From assembly GCF_022539505.1 (NCBI RefSeq), contig NC_061508.1:37132256-37196255 (forward strand): a stretch of 64,000 bases of DNA, read 5' to 3'. The position numbers and the translations under genes are program-made. Below the pieces are notes generated by a model, which was given only the letters and a program-made list of their open reading frames with translations, was not told where the DNA came from and did no database searches. Below, piece after piece: positions 47,014 through 59,079 of this stretch (its first letter is position 1; the number at the start of each line of letters is the position of its first letter). Origin of the DNA: Lolium rigidum. Its lineage: Eukaryota > Streptophyta > Magnoliopsida > Poales > Poaceae.

Positions 47014-47015
47014 TA

Positions 47016-47684
47016 TGCAGGGGTGAACCACCGGGGCATCCCCAAGCTTAGAGCTTTCACTCTCCTTGATCATATTGTATCATCCTCCTCTCTTGATCCT
47101 TGAAAACTTCCTCCACACCAAACTCGAAACAACTCATTAGAGGGTTAGTGCATAATAAAAATTCACATGTTCAGAGGTGACATATTCATTCTTAACACTT
47201 CTGGACATTGCACAAAGCTACTGGACATTAATGAAGCAAAGAAATTCATCCACCATAGCAAAAGAGGCAATGCGAAATAAAAGGCAGAATCTTTCAAAAC
47301 AGAACAGTCCGTAAAGACGGATTTGATTGAGGCACCAGACTTGCTCAAATGAAAATGCTCAAATTGAATGAAAGTTGTGTACTTATCTGAGGATCACGCA
47401 CGTAAATTGGCATAATTTACTGAGTTACCTACAAAGAATTAGGCCCAGATTCGTGACAGCAAGAAATCTGTTTCTGCGCAGTAATCCAAATCTACTATGA
47501 ACCTTACTATCAAAGACTTTACTTGGCACAACAATGCAATAAAACTAAGATAAGGAGAGGTTTCTACAGTAGTAACAACTTCCAAGACTCAAAATAAAAA
47601 ACAAAATTACTGTAGTAAAATAAACACATGGGTTATCTCCCAAGAAATTCTTTCTTTATAGCCATTAAGATGGGCTCAGCAGTT
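47016..47684 (-). other. Non-coding internal region of E
   Basis: Matches A 31570-32200. It contains the polypurine copy at 47036-47051 and the conserved 'GAGATAACCCATGTG' text (minus strand) after the ORF. No gene. Confidence 0.75.
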
Positions 47685-48437
47685 TTAATGATGCACTCGC
47701 AAGAGATAGTATTTGAAGCAAAAGAGAGCATCAAAAAGCAAGTATGGAACAAATTTAAGCCTAACCGACTTCCTATGGAAAGGAATCTTGTACACAAATA
47801 AATTCATGAAGAACAAAGTGACAAGCATAGGAAGATAAAACACAAGTAACTTCAAAATTTTCAGCATATAGAGGGGAAACTTAATATTATTAAGATGCAT
47901 ATAACCATGTTTCCCTCTCTCATAATAACTTTCAGTGGCATCATGAACAAACTCAACAATATAACTATCACATAAAGCATTCTTATTCACATGCATAAAA
48001 GTATCATTACTCTCCACATAAGCATAGTCATTCTTATTAATTGTAGAGGGAGCAAATTCAACAAGGTAGCTATCATTATCACCATAATCATCAAATATAG
48101 GAGGCATAGTATAATCATAATTAATTTTCTCCTCAATAGTAGGTGGATGATAGTCATCATTGTAATCATCATATATAGGAGGTAAAGTATCATCAAAGTA
48201 AATTTTCTCCTCCATGCTTGGGGGACTAAAAATATCATGCTCATCAAAACCAGCTTCCCCAAGCTTAAATTCTTCCATAGCATTCGCAACAATGGTGTTC
48301 AAAGCATTCATACTAATAACATTGGCATTATCATGCATATAAAGTTCCATAGGTTTTTTAATTTTCTCTTCAAACACCTCATGTCCTAACTCAAGATAAA
48401 TACTATAAAGATCTCTAATATTTTTGTTGTTTTCCAT
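47685..48437 (-). CDS. E: 250-residue ORF with acidic repeats and hydrophobic C-terminus
   Basis: Uninterrupted frame from ATG 48437 to the stop at 47685. Residues 1-70 are helical and charged. Residues about 72-120 hold two tandem copies of a ~24-residue acidic unit, 'PSMEEKIYFDDTLPPIYDDY' and 'PTIEEKINYDYTMPPIFDDY'. Residues about 190-245 are hydrophobic, with 'LLVFYLPMLVTLFFMNLFVY' as a clear membrane segment and a second, weaker one near the C-terminus. No signal peptide. It sits where gag would be, five bases after the stop of a 14-codon leader. I do not recognise the family with certainty. It may be an extra 3' ORF of autonomous Athila-type relatives, some of which carry an envelope-like ORF. 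Confidence 0.7.
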   Translation of the reverse strand: MENNKNIRDLYSIYLELGHEVFEEKIKKPMELYMHDNANVISMNALNTIVANAMEEFKLGEAGFDEHDIFSPPSMEEKIYFDDTLPPIYDDYNDDYHPPTIEEKINYDYTMPPIFDDYGDNDSYLVEFAPSTINKNDYAYVESNDTFMHVNKNALCDSYIVEFVHDATESYYERGKHGYMHLNNIKFPLYMLKILKLLVFYLPMLVTLFFMNLFVYKIPFHRKSVRLKFVPYLLFDALFCFKYYLLRVHH

Positions 48438-48442
48438 TAAGC

Positions 48443-48487
48443 CTAACTAGTGAAATCACACAACTTAGTATTTTCAGGAGTACCCAT
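48443..48487 (-). CDS. E: 14-codon leader ORF left from gag
   Basis: ATG 48487 to TAG 48445-48443 encodes 'MGTPENTKLCDFTS', which matches the first 13 residues of gag of A except Ala/Gly at position 2. The stop is followed by GCTTA and the ATG of the 250-residue ORF. Rearrangement has therefore turned the gag start into an upstream ORF. Confidence 0.75.
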   Translation of the reverse strand: MGTPENTKLCDFTS

Positions 48488-48712
48488 TTTAGCAGTAGTA
48501 AATAAAGCAAACTAGATAAAATAAATGCAAGTAACTAATTTTTTTGTGTTTTTGATATAGAGTGCAAGACAGTAAATAAAGTAAAGCTAGCAACTAATTT
48601 TTTTGTGTTTTGATATAAGTGCAGCAAACAAAGTAGTAAATAAAATAAAGCAAGACAAAAACAAAGTAAAGAGATTGGATTGTGGAGACTCCCCTTGCAG
48701 CGTGTCTTGATC

Positions 48713-48730
48713 TCCCCGGCAACGGCGCCA
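48713..48730 (-). promoter_or_regulatory. Primer-binding site of E (tRNA-Asp)
   Basis: TGGCGCCGTTGCCGGGGA on the minus strand, identical to that of A, eleven bases inside the LTR end at 48742. Confidence 0.85.
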
Positions 48731-48741
48731 GAAAAAATGAT

Positions 48742-49720
48742 TGATACGCGTACAGCACGCGCCCGTTGGGAACCCCAAGAGGAAGGTGTGATGCGTACAG
48801 CGGCACGTTTTCCCTCAGAAAGAAACCAAGGTTTATCGAACCAGGAGGAGCCAAGAAGCACGTTGAAGGTTGATGGCAGCGGGATGTAGTGCGGCGCAAC
48901 ACCAGGGATTCCGGCGCCAACGTGGAACCTTCACAACACAACCAAAGTACTTTGCCCCAACGAAACAGTGAGGTTGTCAATCTCACCGGCTTGCTGTAAC
49001 AAAGGATTAGATGTATAGTGTGGATGATGATTGTTTGCGAGAAAACGAGTAGAACAAGTATTGCGATAGATTGTATTCAATGTAAAAGAATGGACCGGGG
49101 TCCACAGTTCACTAGAGGTGTCTCTCCCATAAGATAAATAGCATGTTGGGTGAACAAATTACAGTCGGGCAATTGACAAATAGAGAGGGCATGACCATGC
49201 ACATACATGATATGATGAGTATTGTGAGATTTAATTGGGCATTACGACAAAGTACATAGACCGCTATCCAAGCATGCATCTATGCCTAAAAAGTCCACCT
49301 TCGAGGTTATCATCCGAACCCCTTCCAGTATTAAGTTGCAAACAACAGACAATTGCATTAAGTATGGTGCGTAATGTAATCAATAACTACATCCTCGGAC
49401 ATAGCATCAATGTTTTATCCCTAGTGGCAACAGCACATCCACAACCTTAGAACTTTCTCGTCACCGTCCCGCATTTAATGGAGGCATGAACCCACTATCG
49501 AGCATAAATACTCCCTCTTGGAGTTAAGAGTAAAAACTTGGCCAGAGCCTCTACTAATAACGGAGAGCATGCAAGATCATAAACAACACATAGGTAATAG
49601 ATTGATAATCAACATAATATAGTATTCTCTATCCATCGGATCCCGACAAACACAACATATAGAATTACAGATAGATGATCTTGATCATGTTAGGCAGCTC
49701 ACAAGATCCGACAATGAAGC
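48742..49720 (-). repeat. 5' LTR of E, interrupted by C
   Basis: TGATACGCGTACAGCACGCG at 48742 starts an alignment with LTR A that breaks at 'CAATGAAGC' (49720), exactly where C begins. In A the text continues 'ACAATGAGGAG'. Confidence 0.88.
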
Positions 49721-50885
49721 TGTTATCACCAGAATTTGACCGGATCAGAGGTGGGCCGCGATTAAGATGGGCTTGAAGAATATACGCGGAAGATATACAT
49801 GAATCGGCCTTGTATACAAAGTTTGGGCTAGTTTGCCCGTGTATCTGTAAATATAGTAGGATACGTGTCGGTTAGATAGAATTTGGCTCGTGCACGGTTG
49901 GGATTATTCCCACGTTAGAAAATCTACGGACTATAAATATGTATCTAGGGTTATTGAGAAAAAAACAACAATCACGTTCATCACAAACCAATCTAGGCGC
50001 ATCGCCAACCCCTTGTTTCGAGGGTTTCTTCCGGGTAAGCATCATGTCTGCCTAGATCGCATCTTGCGATCTAGGCAAGTATACGTTTATTCGTTGTTCA
50101 TGCGTTGCTCGTGCCGAAGCCTTGTTGATGGCGAGCAGCGTAGTTATCATAGATGTGTTAGGGTTAGCATTGTTTCATCGTGTCACATGCTTTCGTCCAT
50201 GCAACCCTTAGACGTCTAGCCGCCCTTACACCTATCTTAGGTGTAAGGGCGGCACCTCGCTTGATCATTGTTTAGCAGATCCGATCCGTTATGATTGCTC
50301 CTTGTTCTTCAAGGATTAGTTTAATATCTGCATAGTTAGGCCTTGCAAACGGGTTGAAGGATCCGAGTAGCACGTAGGGTGTAGTTTGCTAGCCCTAGAT
50401 AAGATGTTCCGGGGATCAACTTCATGTTGGTTTTTAGGCCTTGTCTAGGGTTGGTTTATTATCACCGTGCGTGGCTGTCAGGCTCAATCACGCGTAGGAT
50501 GTTCCGATTATGTGGTGAAAACCCTAAATCATCGTAGGTCGTTTTAGCTTTATATTGATCAAGCAGGACCACCATGTGATCGTAGACCTCATACGAATCA
50601 TGGGTGGATCGGCTCCTTGAGCCGATTCACAGGATAACCTGAGAGCCGATCGAGGCTCGTATTTAATGTTTACGTGTATGCCATGCAGGAAACTAAGCGA
50701 AGCAAATCCATCACCTTCCCGACCAGGTATAGGTCAGGTGGCACGCCCTTGCACCAGCATCGGACGTGCGTGCCGAGGCTTTGCGGGCCGTCGCTCGAGG
50801 GACCAGGGCCAGCCGCAGTCCTGGGAGCCTCCCGGCTCTACTGTGTTGCCCGTCGTTGCTCGCCGGTGGGTTTCTGACCGCAACA
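49721..50885 (+). repeat. 5' LTR of C
   Basis: 1165 bp, homologous to the B LTR. TATA box CTATAAATATG at about 49931. Ends GACCGCAACA. Then CATTCTGGCACGCCCGGTGG follows, the probable primer-binding region; the tRNA is not identified. Confidence 0.88.
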
Positions 50886-50946
50886 CATTCTGGCACGCCC
50901 GGTGGGACCGTGTTCGTCATCAACTGCATCGCCATCTACATCTGAG

Positions 50947-52720
50947 ATGGCGGAAGGTACTCCAGTCACGTATGAAGATCTGACTGAGGAGCTCAAGAAG
51001 AAGTATGACGAGGTCAAAGCTATCCTCGAAGCCGACCTCATCGGCTCTTTCCAGAGGACCCGCTCACACGGCATTAGGTGGAAAGGGTTCTCACCTGAAG
51101 GCGCGCTCGATGGAGTGGACCTGTCTACCCCTTCGAAGAACGCACCAGTGTCTCGCGTCGAGAGATTAATTTCATGGTAGCTCATTCGCTGCACCGCCAT
51201 TCTAAGAGCCTGGTGAACACTTTGGAGCGTGTCGCCCTTCGGGTGATCCAGGAAATCATGAGGCATCAGTACTCTCCGTCAGGACCTGCTATAGGGACTT
51301 ACCAAGCAGAGATACCACTCCAGTCCCGACCACCGCTGCCGTTCGCGTTGGCAGCACCAGAAGTGCCGAGTTCACCGGCATTCGTCGTCTACAAGATCGG
51401 TGGTGACCCTAGTGATTACCAGCTCTTGTATGAGGCGCCTAAGGAGATCCCTCACGGGTACACGTGCACATACGTGCCGACTGCAAGAATCGGGCACTCA
51501 CGACCGATCGCAACAGCAGGGACTTCGGAACAGCAGGAGGAGCTTCGGATCAGATCTTGAGAAGCGGACGTGGCTAGCTAAGTATGCCACTCCGACGAAC
51601 CTCCGCAGCTCAACTCCTGCAGCTGGCTCGAGCTTGAGAAGCAAGCGTGGCTGGCTAAGTATGCCACTCCAGCGAATCTTCGGAGCTTGACTCCTGCAGC
51701 CAGCACCGCGGATCAGATCGGCACAATCTTAAGAGACCAGTTCGGCATGGTGCCGAAAAGGAGGGCAATCGGCTATTCCAAGCCGTACCCCAACGAGTAC
51801 GATTTGATCCCACTACCACCCAAATATCGGCTCCCCGAATTCTCCAAGTTTAGTGGGTCAGCTGGCTCCAGCTCAATCGAGCATGTGAGCCGATATTTGG
51901 CGCAGCTGGGCACGATCTCCAGCATCAGATGAACTACGTGTGAGGTTCTTCGCACAGTCCCTCACAGGATCGGCTTTCGGGTGGTACACATCGCTGCCAC
52001 CAGACTCAATCCGGACTTGGAAGCAGCTGGAAGAACAGTTCCACATGCAGTATCACTCAGAGGCTTCCGAGGCTGGCATTGCCGATCTAGCACAAGTACG
52101 ACGAAGCGCGGAGAAACAAGTGTCGAATACATCCAGCGCTTCAGGACCGTTAGGAACCGATGCTATTCGGCTCGTTTGACTGTAAAAGAAGCAGTCGAGT
52201 TGGCGGTGGTGGGTCTCGCCTCACCGATCAAGGATATGGCTTCCCAAGCAGACTACCCTTCACTGGCGCATATGGTTCAAAAGCTGTCATTATACGAACA
52301 GCGCCACCCAGAGTTGTACCAGGATAAGTTCAAGCGTGCGGTAGTCCTGGTTGAGGCAAATGAAGATGAAGACTCTGCGGGAGATCAAGAGGTAGCAGTG
52401 GCTGAATGGACTCGGGGGGCAAGCCCCGTGTCCTGCAAATGGGTTAAGCCACAAGGTCCCCCAAGAGGGTTTGACTTCGACGTGACCAAAGCTGAGCAAA
52501 TTTTCGACCTCTTACTTAAGGAGAAGCAGACTAAAGGTACCCGAAGGCCACAAAATCCCCACGGCACAGGAGCTGAACGGAAAGCCATACCGCAAGTGGC
52601 ATAACACGTTCACCCATACCACCAACGACCGCAGGGTGTGGCGTCGGCAGATACAAATGGCGATAGAACAAGGGCGTCTAATTTTCAGCCGCACGCCATG
52701 AAAGTCGACACACACCCTTT
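50947..52720 (+). pseudogene. gag: C: gag
   Basis: ATG 50947 starts 'MAEGTPVTYEDLTEELKKKY'. Later segments in shifting frames are 'YDLIPLPPKYRLPEFSKFSG', 'FFAQSLTGSAFGWYTSLPPD' and 'WKQLEEQFHMQY' (the gag capsid domain, about 51790-52060), and 'VKEAVELAVVGLASPIKDMA' (52180-52240). Then 'FDFDVTKAEQIFDLLLKEKQ' (52470-52530) and a Cys/His segment at about 52578-52625 follow. A duplicated 'LRSSTPAAG'-coding block occurs near 51570-51710. At least four frameshifts break it. Confidence 0.8.
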
Positions 52721-53340
52721 CCCCGCCGTTAACATGGTGGAGTGCACTTACCCTGGGAGGTGCCAGCCAGGTTTCTCGTTCAGCATCAACATGGTAGGAC
52801 CTGGGCGCCACTCTGGTAAGGACAGAGACGAGGGCAGCCGCTCTCATAACAAGGACAAAGAGGAAGCCGTTCCACGCGATCGGCTCCGGTACTTCCCAAA
52901 AATCCTGGTTACAATCAAAATGAAGGCCGATTCCAGCAATCGGCCCATATTATCCTTACCATACGTTTTCCCTGTATTTAGTGTCGATCTCACAGGTGAC
53001 GGAAAGCTAGGGTATGGGTTTACATCGGCTGATGAGCTAGAAGAAGTCGACATTGGTCCTGGGGATAAGCCACGACCAACTTTTATCAGCAAGAAGTTAG
53101 ATCCACATCTCAGGAGCCAGATGATAGCTCTGTTAAAAGAATACCCAGATTGCTTTGCATGAGATTACACAGAGATGCCTGGGTTAGACAGGAGCATCAT
53201 TGAGCATCGGCTCCCTCTTAAGAAAGCATTTCGGCCATTCCAACAACGAGCACGTCAGATGAAGGCCGAAATTCTGGAAGAGGTCAAGAAAGAGATCGAG
53301 AAGATGTTGGCCGCCGGGTTCATCAGGCCTTGCAGATATG
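52721..53340 (+). pseudogene. C: gag-RT connecting region, no protease seen
   Basis: Frame 52638-53162 reads 'FSINMVGPGRHSGKDRDEGS', 'VDLTGDGKLGYGFTSADELE' and ends at a TGA where B has the Trp codon in 'CFAWDYTEMP'. It continues 53175-53340 ('LKKAFRPFQQRARQMKAEIL'). No D-S/T-G protease site was found in this stretch in either B or C. Confidence 0.75.
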
Positions 53341-54010
53341 CTGAATGGATCTCCGATGATCGTACCTGTAGAGAAGAAGGACGGCCGATGGCGTGTGGCC
53401 ATAGATTTCCGAGATCTCAACAGAGCCACTCCAAAGGATGAATATCCGATGCCTGTGGCAGAAACGTTGATCAATGCAGCTGCTGGCCACAAGGTGTTGA
53501 GCTTCATGGATGGCAATGCCGGCTATAACCAAATCTTCATGGCTCCAGAAGATATACACAAGACCGCATTCGAGTACCAGGGTCAGTGGGCTTGTTTGAA
53601 TATGTAGTCATGACCTTTGGGTTGAAGAATGCTGGTGCAACGTACCAAAGAGCCATGAATTATATCTTTCATGATCTGATTGGCAAGTTGGTGGAAATCT
53701 ACATCGATGATGTGGTGGTCAAGTCTGTCTCCATGGAGGGACACTTGGATGATTTGCGACGCATCCTAGACCGAACTCGGAAATTCGGACTGAGAATGAA
53801 TCCAAAGAAGTGTGCCTTTGGTGTGACGGCTGGTCAGTTCCTAGGTTTTCCGGTTCATGAACGAGGAATTGAGATCGGCCCGAAAAGTCAAGGGGCAAGT
53901 GCGTACCATGCAGCCGCCTACCACGAAGAAGGAGCTCCAACGTCTTATCGGCAAGATCAACTTCGTCCGACGATTCATCTCTAACCTGTCAGGACGAATT
54001 GAGCCGTTCA
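53341..54010 (+). pseudogene. pol: C: reverse transcriptase
   Basis: 'VEKKDGRWRVAIDFRDLNRA' starts near 53364. A one-base loss near 53570 shifts the frame, and 'MTFGLKNAGATYQRAMNYIF' continues from 53610. The catalytic YIDDVVV is at 53700-53720. A further shift near 53890 precedes the connection region. Confidence 0.9.
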
Positions 54011-54996
54011 TGGCGTTGGTGAAGATTAAATCTGATGACGAGTTTCACTGGGGGGCAGAACAACAGCAGGCGTTTGACGAGATTAAGCGGTATCTAACAA
54101 CGCCGCCTGTGCTAGTTCCACCCCAACAAGACAGGCCGTTCTATATCTACTTATCAGTAGCTGACACGTCCATCGCTTCGGTGGTGGTGCAACTCTATGA
54201 GGGTGTTGAAAAGGTCATTTTCTACCTCAGCAGAAGGATGTTGGACGCAGAGACAAGGTATCCTGAGGTCGAGAAGCTATGCCTCTGCCTGTTCTTCACC
54301 TGCACCAAGCTTCATCATATTCTTTTGACGGCAGAGATCATCGTCATATGCAAGTCAGACGTTGTCAAGCACATGCTGTCGGCTCCTGTTTTGAAAGGCC
54401 GACTTGGTAAGTGGATGTTTGCGTTGTCGGAGTTCGATCTTCGGTATCAGCCTGCGAAAGCGGTCAAGGGACAAGCGTTGGCCGATCTTATAGCTGAACG
54501 GATTAATACTAATATAGCAGCACTATCTGTACGTGCATGGGCTATGTTCTTCGATGGATCGGCTTGTGATGATGGTTGTGGCATCGGCATTCCGCTCGTG
54601 TCGCCTCGGGGGCAACATATTCCTTCGCCATCAGGCTATCTACCCCTTGCACCAACAATGTCGCCGAGTATGAGGCAAGTGCGCAAGGGTATGGAGTTGC
54701 TTTTGGAAGCCGGGGCAGGCGGTGGATCTTTTGGAGACTCGAAGTTGGTGATCTCCCAGCTCACGGACGAATACAAGTGCGAGAGTGAGTCACTCTTCCC
54801 ATATTGGACGGAATGTCGTGAGCTGATGACACATTTTCGGTACATCAATTTCAATTGGGTCCCAAGGTCTCAGAATACCGACGCCAATGATCTCGCACAG
54901 ATGGCGTCGGGATACAAGGACATACCGGACGGGTCGAAGTTCAGGTGCGGTTCTCGGAACAGGATGATCGGAGAGCCGATATCTTCAATTACTTGA
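54011..54996 (+). pseudogene. C: dual RNase H
   Basis: The frame opening near 53857 covers the Ty3-type domain ('AEQQQAFDEIKRYLTTPPVL', 'SRRMLDAETRYPEVEKLCLC') and then the plant-type domain ('FFDGSACDDGCGIGI', 'FGDSKLVISQL', 'WVPRSQNTDANDLAQMAS'). The middle of the second domain, including the 'NNVAEYEA' Glu motif, is out of frame between about 54590 and 54690. Confidence 0.86.
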
Positions 54997-55949
54997 AGGA
55001 TTCGGCTCGGGGGCACATAAACGGATAAGATACAAGGCTATGAAATATGTCCTTATAGGAGATGACATGTTCTACGAGACGTTGGAAGGGTTACTACTCA
55101 AATGCCCGGGACCAACCGAGTCTAATCGGCTCTTACATGAGGTGCATGAAGGCGCTCGTGGAACTCACCAATCGGCCCATAAGATGAAGTGGCTGATTAG
55201 GCGATCAGGGTTTTATTGGCCCACCATGCTTGAGGACTGCTTCAAGTACTACAAGGGATGCCAAGCGTGTCAGATGTTCGGGAAGATTCAGATGGTACCC
55301 ACATCAGCGATGAACCCCATCATCAAGCCTTGGCCATTTCGAGGTTGGGGCATGGATATGATCGGCAAAATACATCCTGCGTCAAGCAAAGGCCACGAGT
55401 GGATTCTGGCTATTACAGATTACTTCACCAAATGGGTGGAGGCCGTTCCTATGAAGAAGGTAAAGTCGGAAGATGTTATCACATTTGTCAAAGAACACGT
55501 CATTCATAGGTTCGGGATTCCCCAAACCATCACGACCGATGGAGGTTCGGTCTTTATTTCTAAAGAATTCAGAAAGTTCTGCGATGACATGGGGATTAAG
55601 CTGATCCGATCGTCTCCATACTATGCACAAGCCAATGGGCAAGCTGAAGCGTCCAATCAAAGCCTGATCAAGCTGATTAAGAGGAAGATTGACGAAAACC
55701 CTAGGGTGTGGCATGAGACATTGTCAGAAGCTTTGTGGGCCTATCGCATGTCATGCCATGGAGCCATAAAGACTTCGCCATACCAGCTTGTCTATGGACA
55801 GGAAGCCGTATTACCTTGGGAAATTACGGCTGGATCGAGACGTGTTGTAATATCCCAGGTATTGGGGTTACAAAAATAGAGGAAACAGATGTGTGCATTG
55901 CATTCATGCATAGAAAATCTGGGGAATTTTCGCGCTTAAAGTAAAACAG

Positions 55950-58020
55950 TCACAGTCACAGTCACTGAAGTTTCACTTGACATTGGTGGAATTGAAGTAG
56001 CTCATCAAGTCAAGCGCTATAAACCTCAATGTGACTTTGCTAAAACCTTGTTTTGAGCAGAGATGATTTGATCTAAGGGGTTAGATCAAATGGAACTAAT
56101 AATCAACACAACAACACTTTACTCAATGATCAAATGCTTGATCTTATAAAAGATTATAACATGGTAATCCTTACCATAACATATGAACATACATCTATTT
56201 GGAAATCAAGTAAAAATAAATGGAGAAACCAATCTTCACTTATCTTTTCCATGTCTTAAACTAATCCTTGACCTTACCATGAACCTCATGGTATTCATTT
56301 TACTTCATTCTTAGAAACATGACATGGAGATCAACTCTAGAACTATATATTATGCTCTATTCCAAAATATTAAGCATCAAAACTAGAGAGGTGAGAGTTT
56401 CATGTTATTTATTAGAGAAGCAATAACAAACCTGGAGCTAAACCTTGGATATACATCCAAGTATTCAAATCATCATCTTTAAGAGGAACCCTAGAGTATT
56501 ATTAAAGACATTCCTTAGAGAGAGACAACAATTAAGTGGAACATAGATAATGGTGATCATATCAATCCCTATGGAGCCTAACCTTAGGTTAATATTGAAG
56601 TCCTTCCAACTGAGAGAGACCATTCATACCATTCTTAGCTTTACCTATTTAAGAATAAGTGTCAACCATTGAACTGAAGCATTAGGAGTATACCATAAAC
56701 CCTAGAATAACTATTCCTATATGAGAGAACTCAAGTTATGGTGTTACACTCAAGTTATTGAGGCAACACTTGGAATTGAGGGAGAGAACTACCATACACC
56801 TTGATGATAAAATCATCATTCAGTGAGAGAACTCTAAGTGAATATCTCAGGCATTCTCCTGGGATATAAATTATAGAGGCCACCATAATAGCCCATCCTA
56901 AAAAGTAAAATAGAAGTGCTATACCTTAATTGATCAATATAATGCTTGATCATGGGAGTGAGAAACCTAATTCTTGAGAGATAACTTAGGAAGCCAAACC
57001 TTGATCATTATAAATTGAGTGATGATCATAAACCCTAAGAACTTGAGGTAGAGATATTAAGAACAAGTTGATCATGCCTAATCCATGATCATGCTCTTGA
57101 GGTATGTGAGAATAAGTTAAACCCTAATAGGATAAGGAGATATCATTCACCACATGAAATCATAGGGAGGTAACTAGTAAGAAACCCTAAACTTATATTC
57201 CAATCCAAGCATCACTTTGGATTATAAGTAGAACCCTGCCATACCTCATGCCTATTGATACTTAAATCTAGTGAAGTTTATGCAAAACTCTAAACCCTTT
57301 CACATAGGATCCACCCCACATAAAATATTGTTTCCTAACTTGTGTATCATGTATCACCAGTATAAACCAAGCCATTTATACCCAAGCTTAAGTGTTATTT
57401 AAGTAAGTAGTGTGAACCAATATTCAATTCTATCTTTCTTCATGAATGCTTTACTTAGTGAACCAAAAGAAATAATAATTGATAAAATAGAAACATCATA
57501 TTAGTAGTTGATTTAACCATGATGAGCATAGGATCTATCTCAGATAATTTAAGCTAGAAGTTGCTAAGCAAGATTAGTAATTATAGAGTTTGTTCAACCA
57601 TTTTCTTAAACATTAGAAATAAATCTCCACATAAAATCATGATTCCAAATCCATTCTCATTTTCACCACTACTTTAAATACTAGCCATAATCTTATTATC
57701 TCGTGAGTGATCATTATGGTTAAACACTTGCAAAATAGAAAATGTTTACCAAGCACTGGTTATAAAGTTCAAATCATTCAAAATAGGTTTGGTTCCCAAA
57801 TTTAAAAGAATTGAGATAAACCATTAAACCATATCTACTTTATTTATACTCCACCAAAGCATCAATATAATCAAATATTAAATACTTGTTTGAACAGAAC
57901 AAACATGCAGCAAGCAGCACTATCAAGTTCTATTAAGATTCACATATTTAAGAACCTGCAAATTCACACAGAATCCAAATTTGAATTCAAACAAGCAAAT
58001 AGAAAACAAAACAGAAATTA
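55950..58020. other. U3 part of D
   Basis: AT-rich, no gene. Recurring words 'AACCCTA', 'GAGAGAAC' and 'TTGATCAT' at irregular 60-120 bp spacing suggest an old degenerate repeat. Confidence 0.5.
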
Positions 58021-58425
58021 AAAGAGAAAAGAGAGGGGAAGCTCACCTGGCTGACCTGGCCGTGCAACCCAGCAACAGCCCACGTCGTAGCCCAGTACCG
58101 CACCAACCTGGCAGGCCAACACAGCCCGTGTCACCGGCCCAGCCCACGAACAACCAGCCCACCGTAACGTTTCGCCAGGAGAAGAAAAGAGGCTCCTTCT
58201 TCTTCCCCGCAGACGACACGCCGGTGGGCAGCTGCTGCCACGTCCTGGCCACCTCACCGACGCCGATAAGGATCCATCCCGAACGTCTCAACCACGCCAA
58301 AGCTAGGTAGAAGCTCCTCTGCGTCCGTCTGATCCAAACCCCGCTAAGATTCGTGCCGAAACCCTAACATCGTCTCCAAAGCATCCCGGCCATCGGCGAG
58401 GAATTGCCGTCGACCAGAGCTCTGC

Positions 58426-59079
58426 TTGAGCTATAAAGCCACCAGGAAGATCTCCAGAACCCTAGCTACACGTAGCACCTCACCGTTCTCTCTCAAACTC
58501 TCTCTAACTCCCGAATGTCATCACCTTCTGTCGCCGGCGACTTACACCACGCCGTCGATTGGGAGCGAGCTGGAGCTCAAGAAGGAGTCGAGGAGGAGCG
58601 CCTCGACGCGTAGGACCTCCAGTGGGAAGATAGCATCAAGGGGAGGTCGCGGTGGGGAGAATTTGAAGTTTCCCTTCCGCAGCAGTCCGCCGGAAATGGC
58701 GATTTGGAGCTCGTCTCCGCCTTCCATCCACCTCGTCGAGCCGTCTACCGGCCCTCAGGGTGAGCGTGCGCATCTCTGGGACTCTTCCTTTCGTCTCGGC
58801 GTCACCTCTAGCCTTCGATTGAATCATCGCCGCCGTGCGCCGCCGCAGTTGATGCTCACCGGAGCAACTCCGGTGACCATTCGGAGGAGGCGTCACTACC
58901 AGTTGATTCCGCGTGTAGTGCCGCGTCGAATGAGCCTCTTCGCGTGTCCGCGGGAACCCCCTAGCACCGCCGGCGCTGGGAGTCAACTCGCCGGAGTCGA
59001 GCCCTGGGATAGTCAACCATTTCTACTCGGTCCTGCTTACGTGGCTGCCACGCTGGAACTTGGTCCCAGTAGTCAGTGA
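58426..59079 (+). other. 217-codon open frame in the GC island of D
   Basis: Open from 58426 to 59079 but its first Met overlaps the TATA box. The composition is Arg/Ser/Pro-rich with no domain. Probably a GC-rich leader rather than a gene, although a later Met could be used. Confidence 0.25.
58432..58437 (+). promoter_or_regulatory. TATA box of LTR D
   Basis: TATAAA in GAGCTATAAAGCC, followed by a CT-rich leader (58485-58510). It begins a GC-rich island (58040-59090) in an otherwise AT-rich LTR, as expected for the promoter/leader segment. Confidence 0.6.

Noticed and set aside
46247..49720. E as a full two-LTR element with intact ends
   Set aside because: Its left LTR is truncated and its right LTR is interrupted by C, so the right target duplication cannot be seen.
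58426..59079. 217-codon frame as a gene in D
   Set aside because: Its start overlaps the TATA box, there is no domain, and the composition is explained by the GC-rich leader. Listed only as a low-confidence feature.
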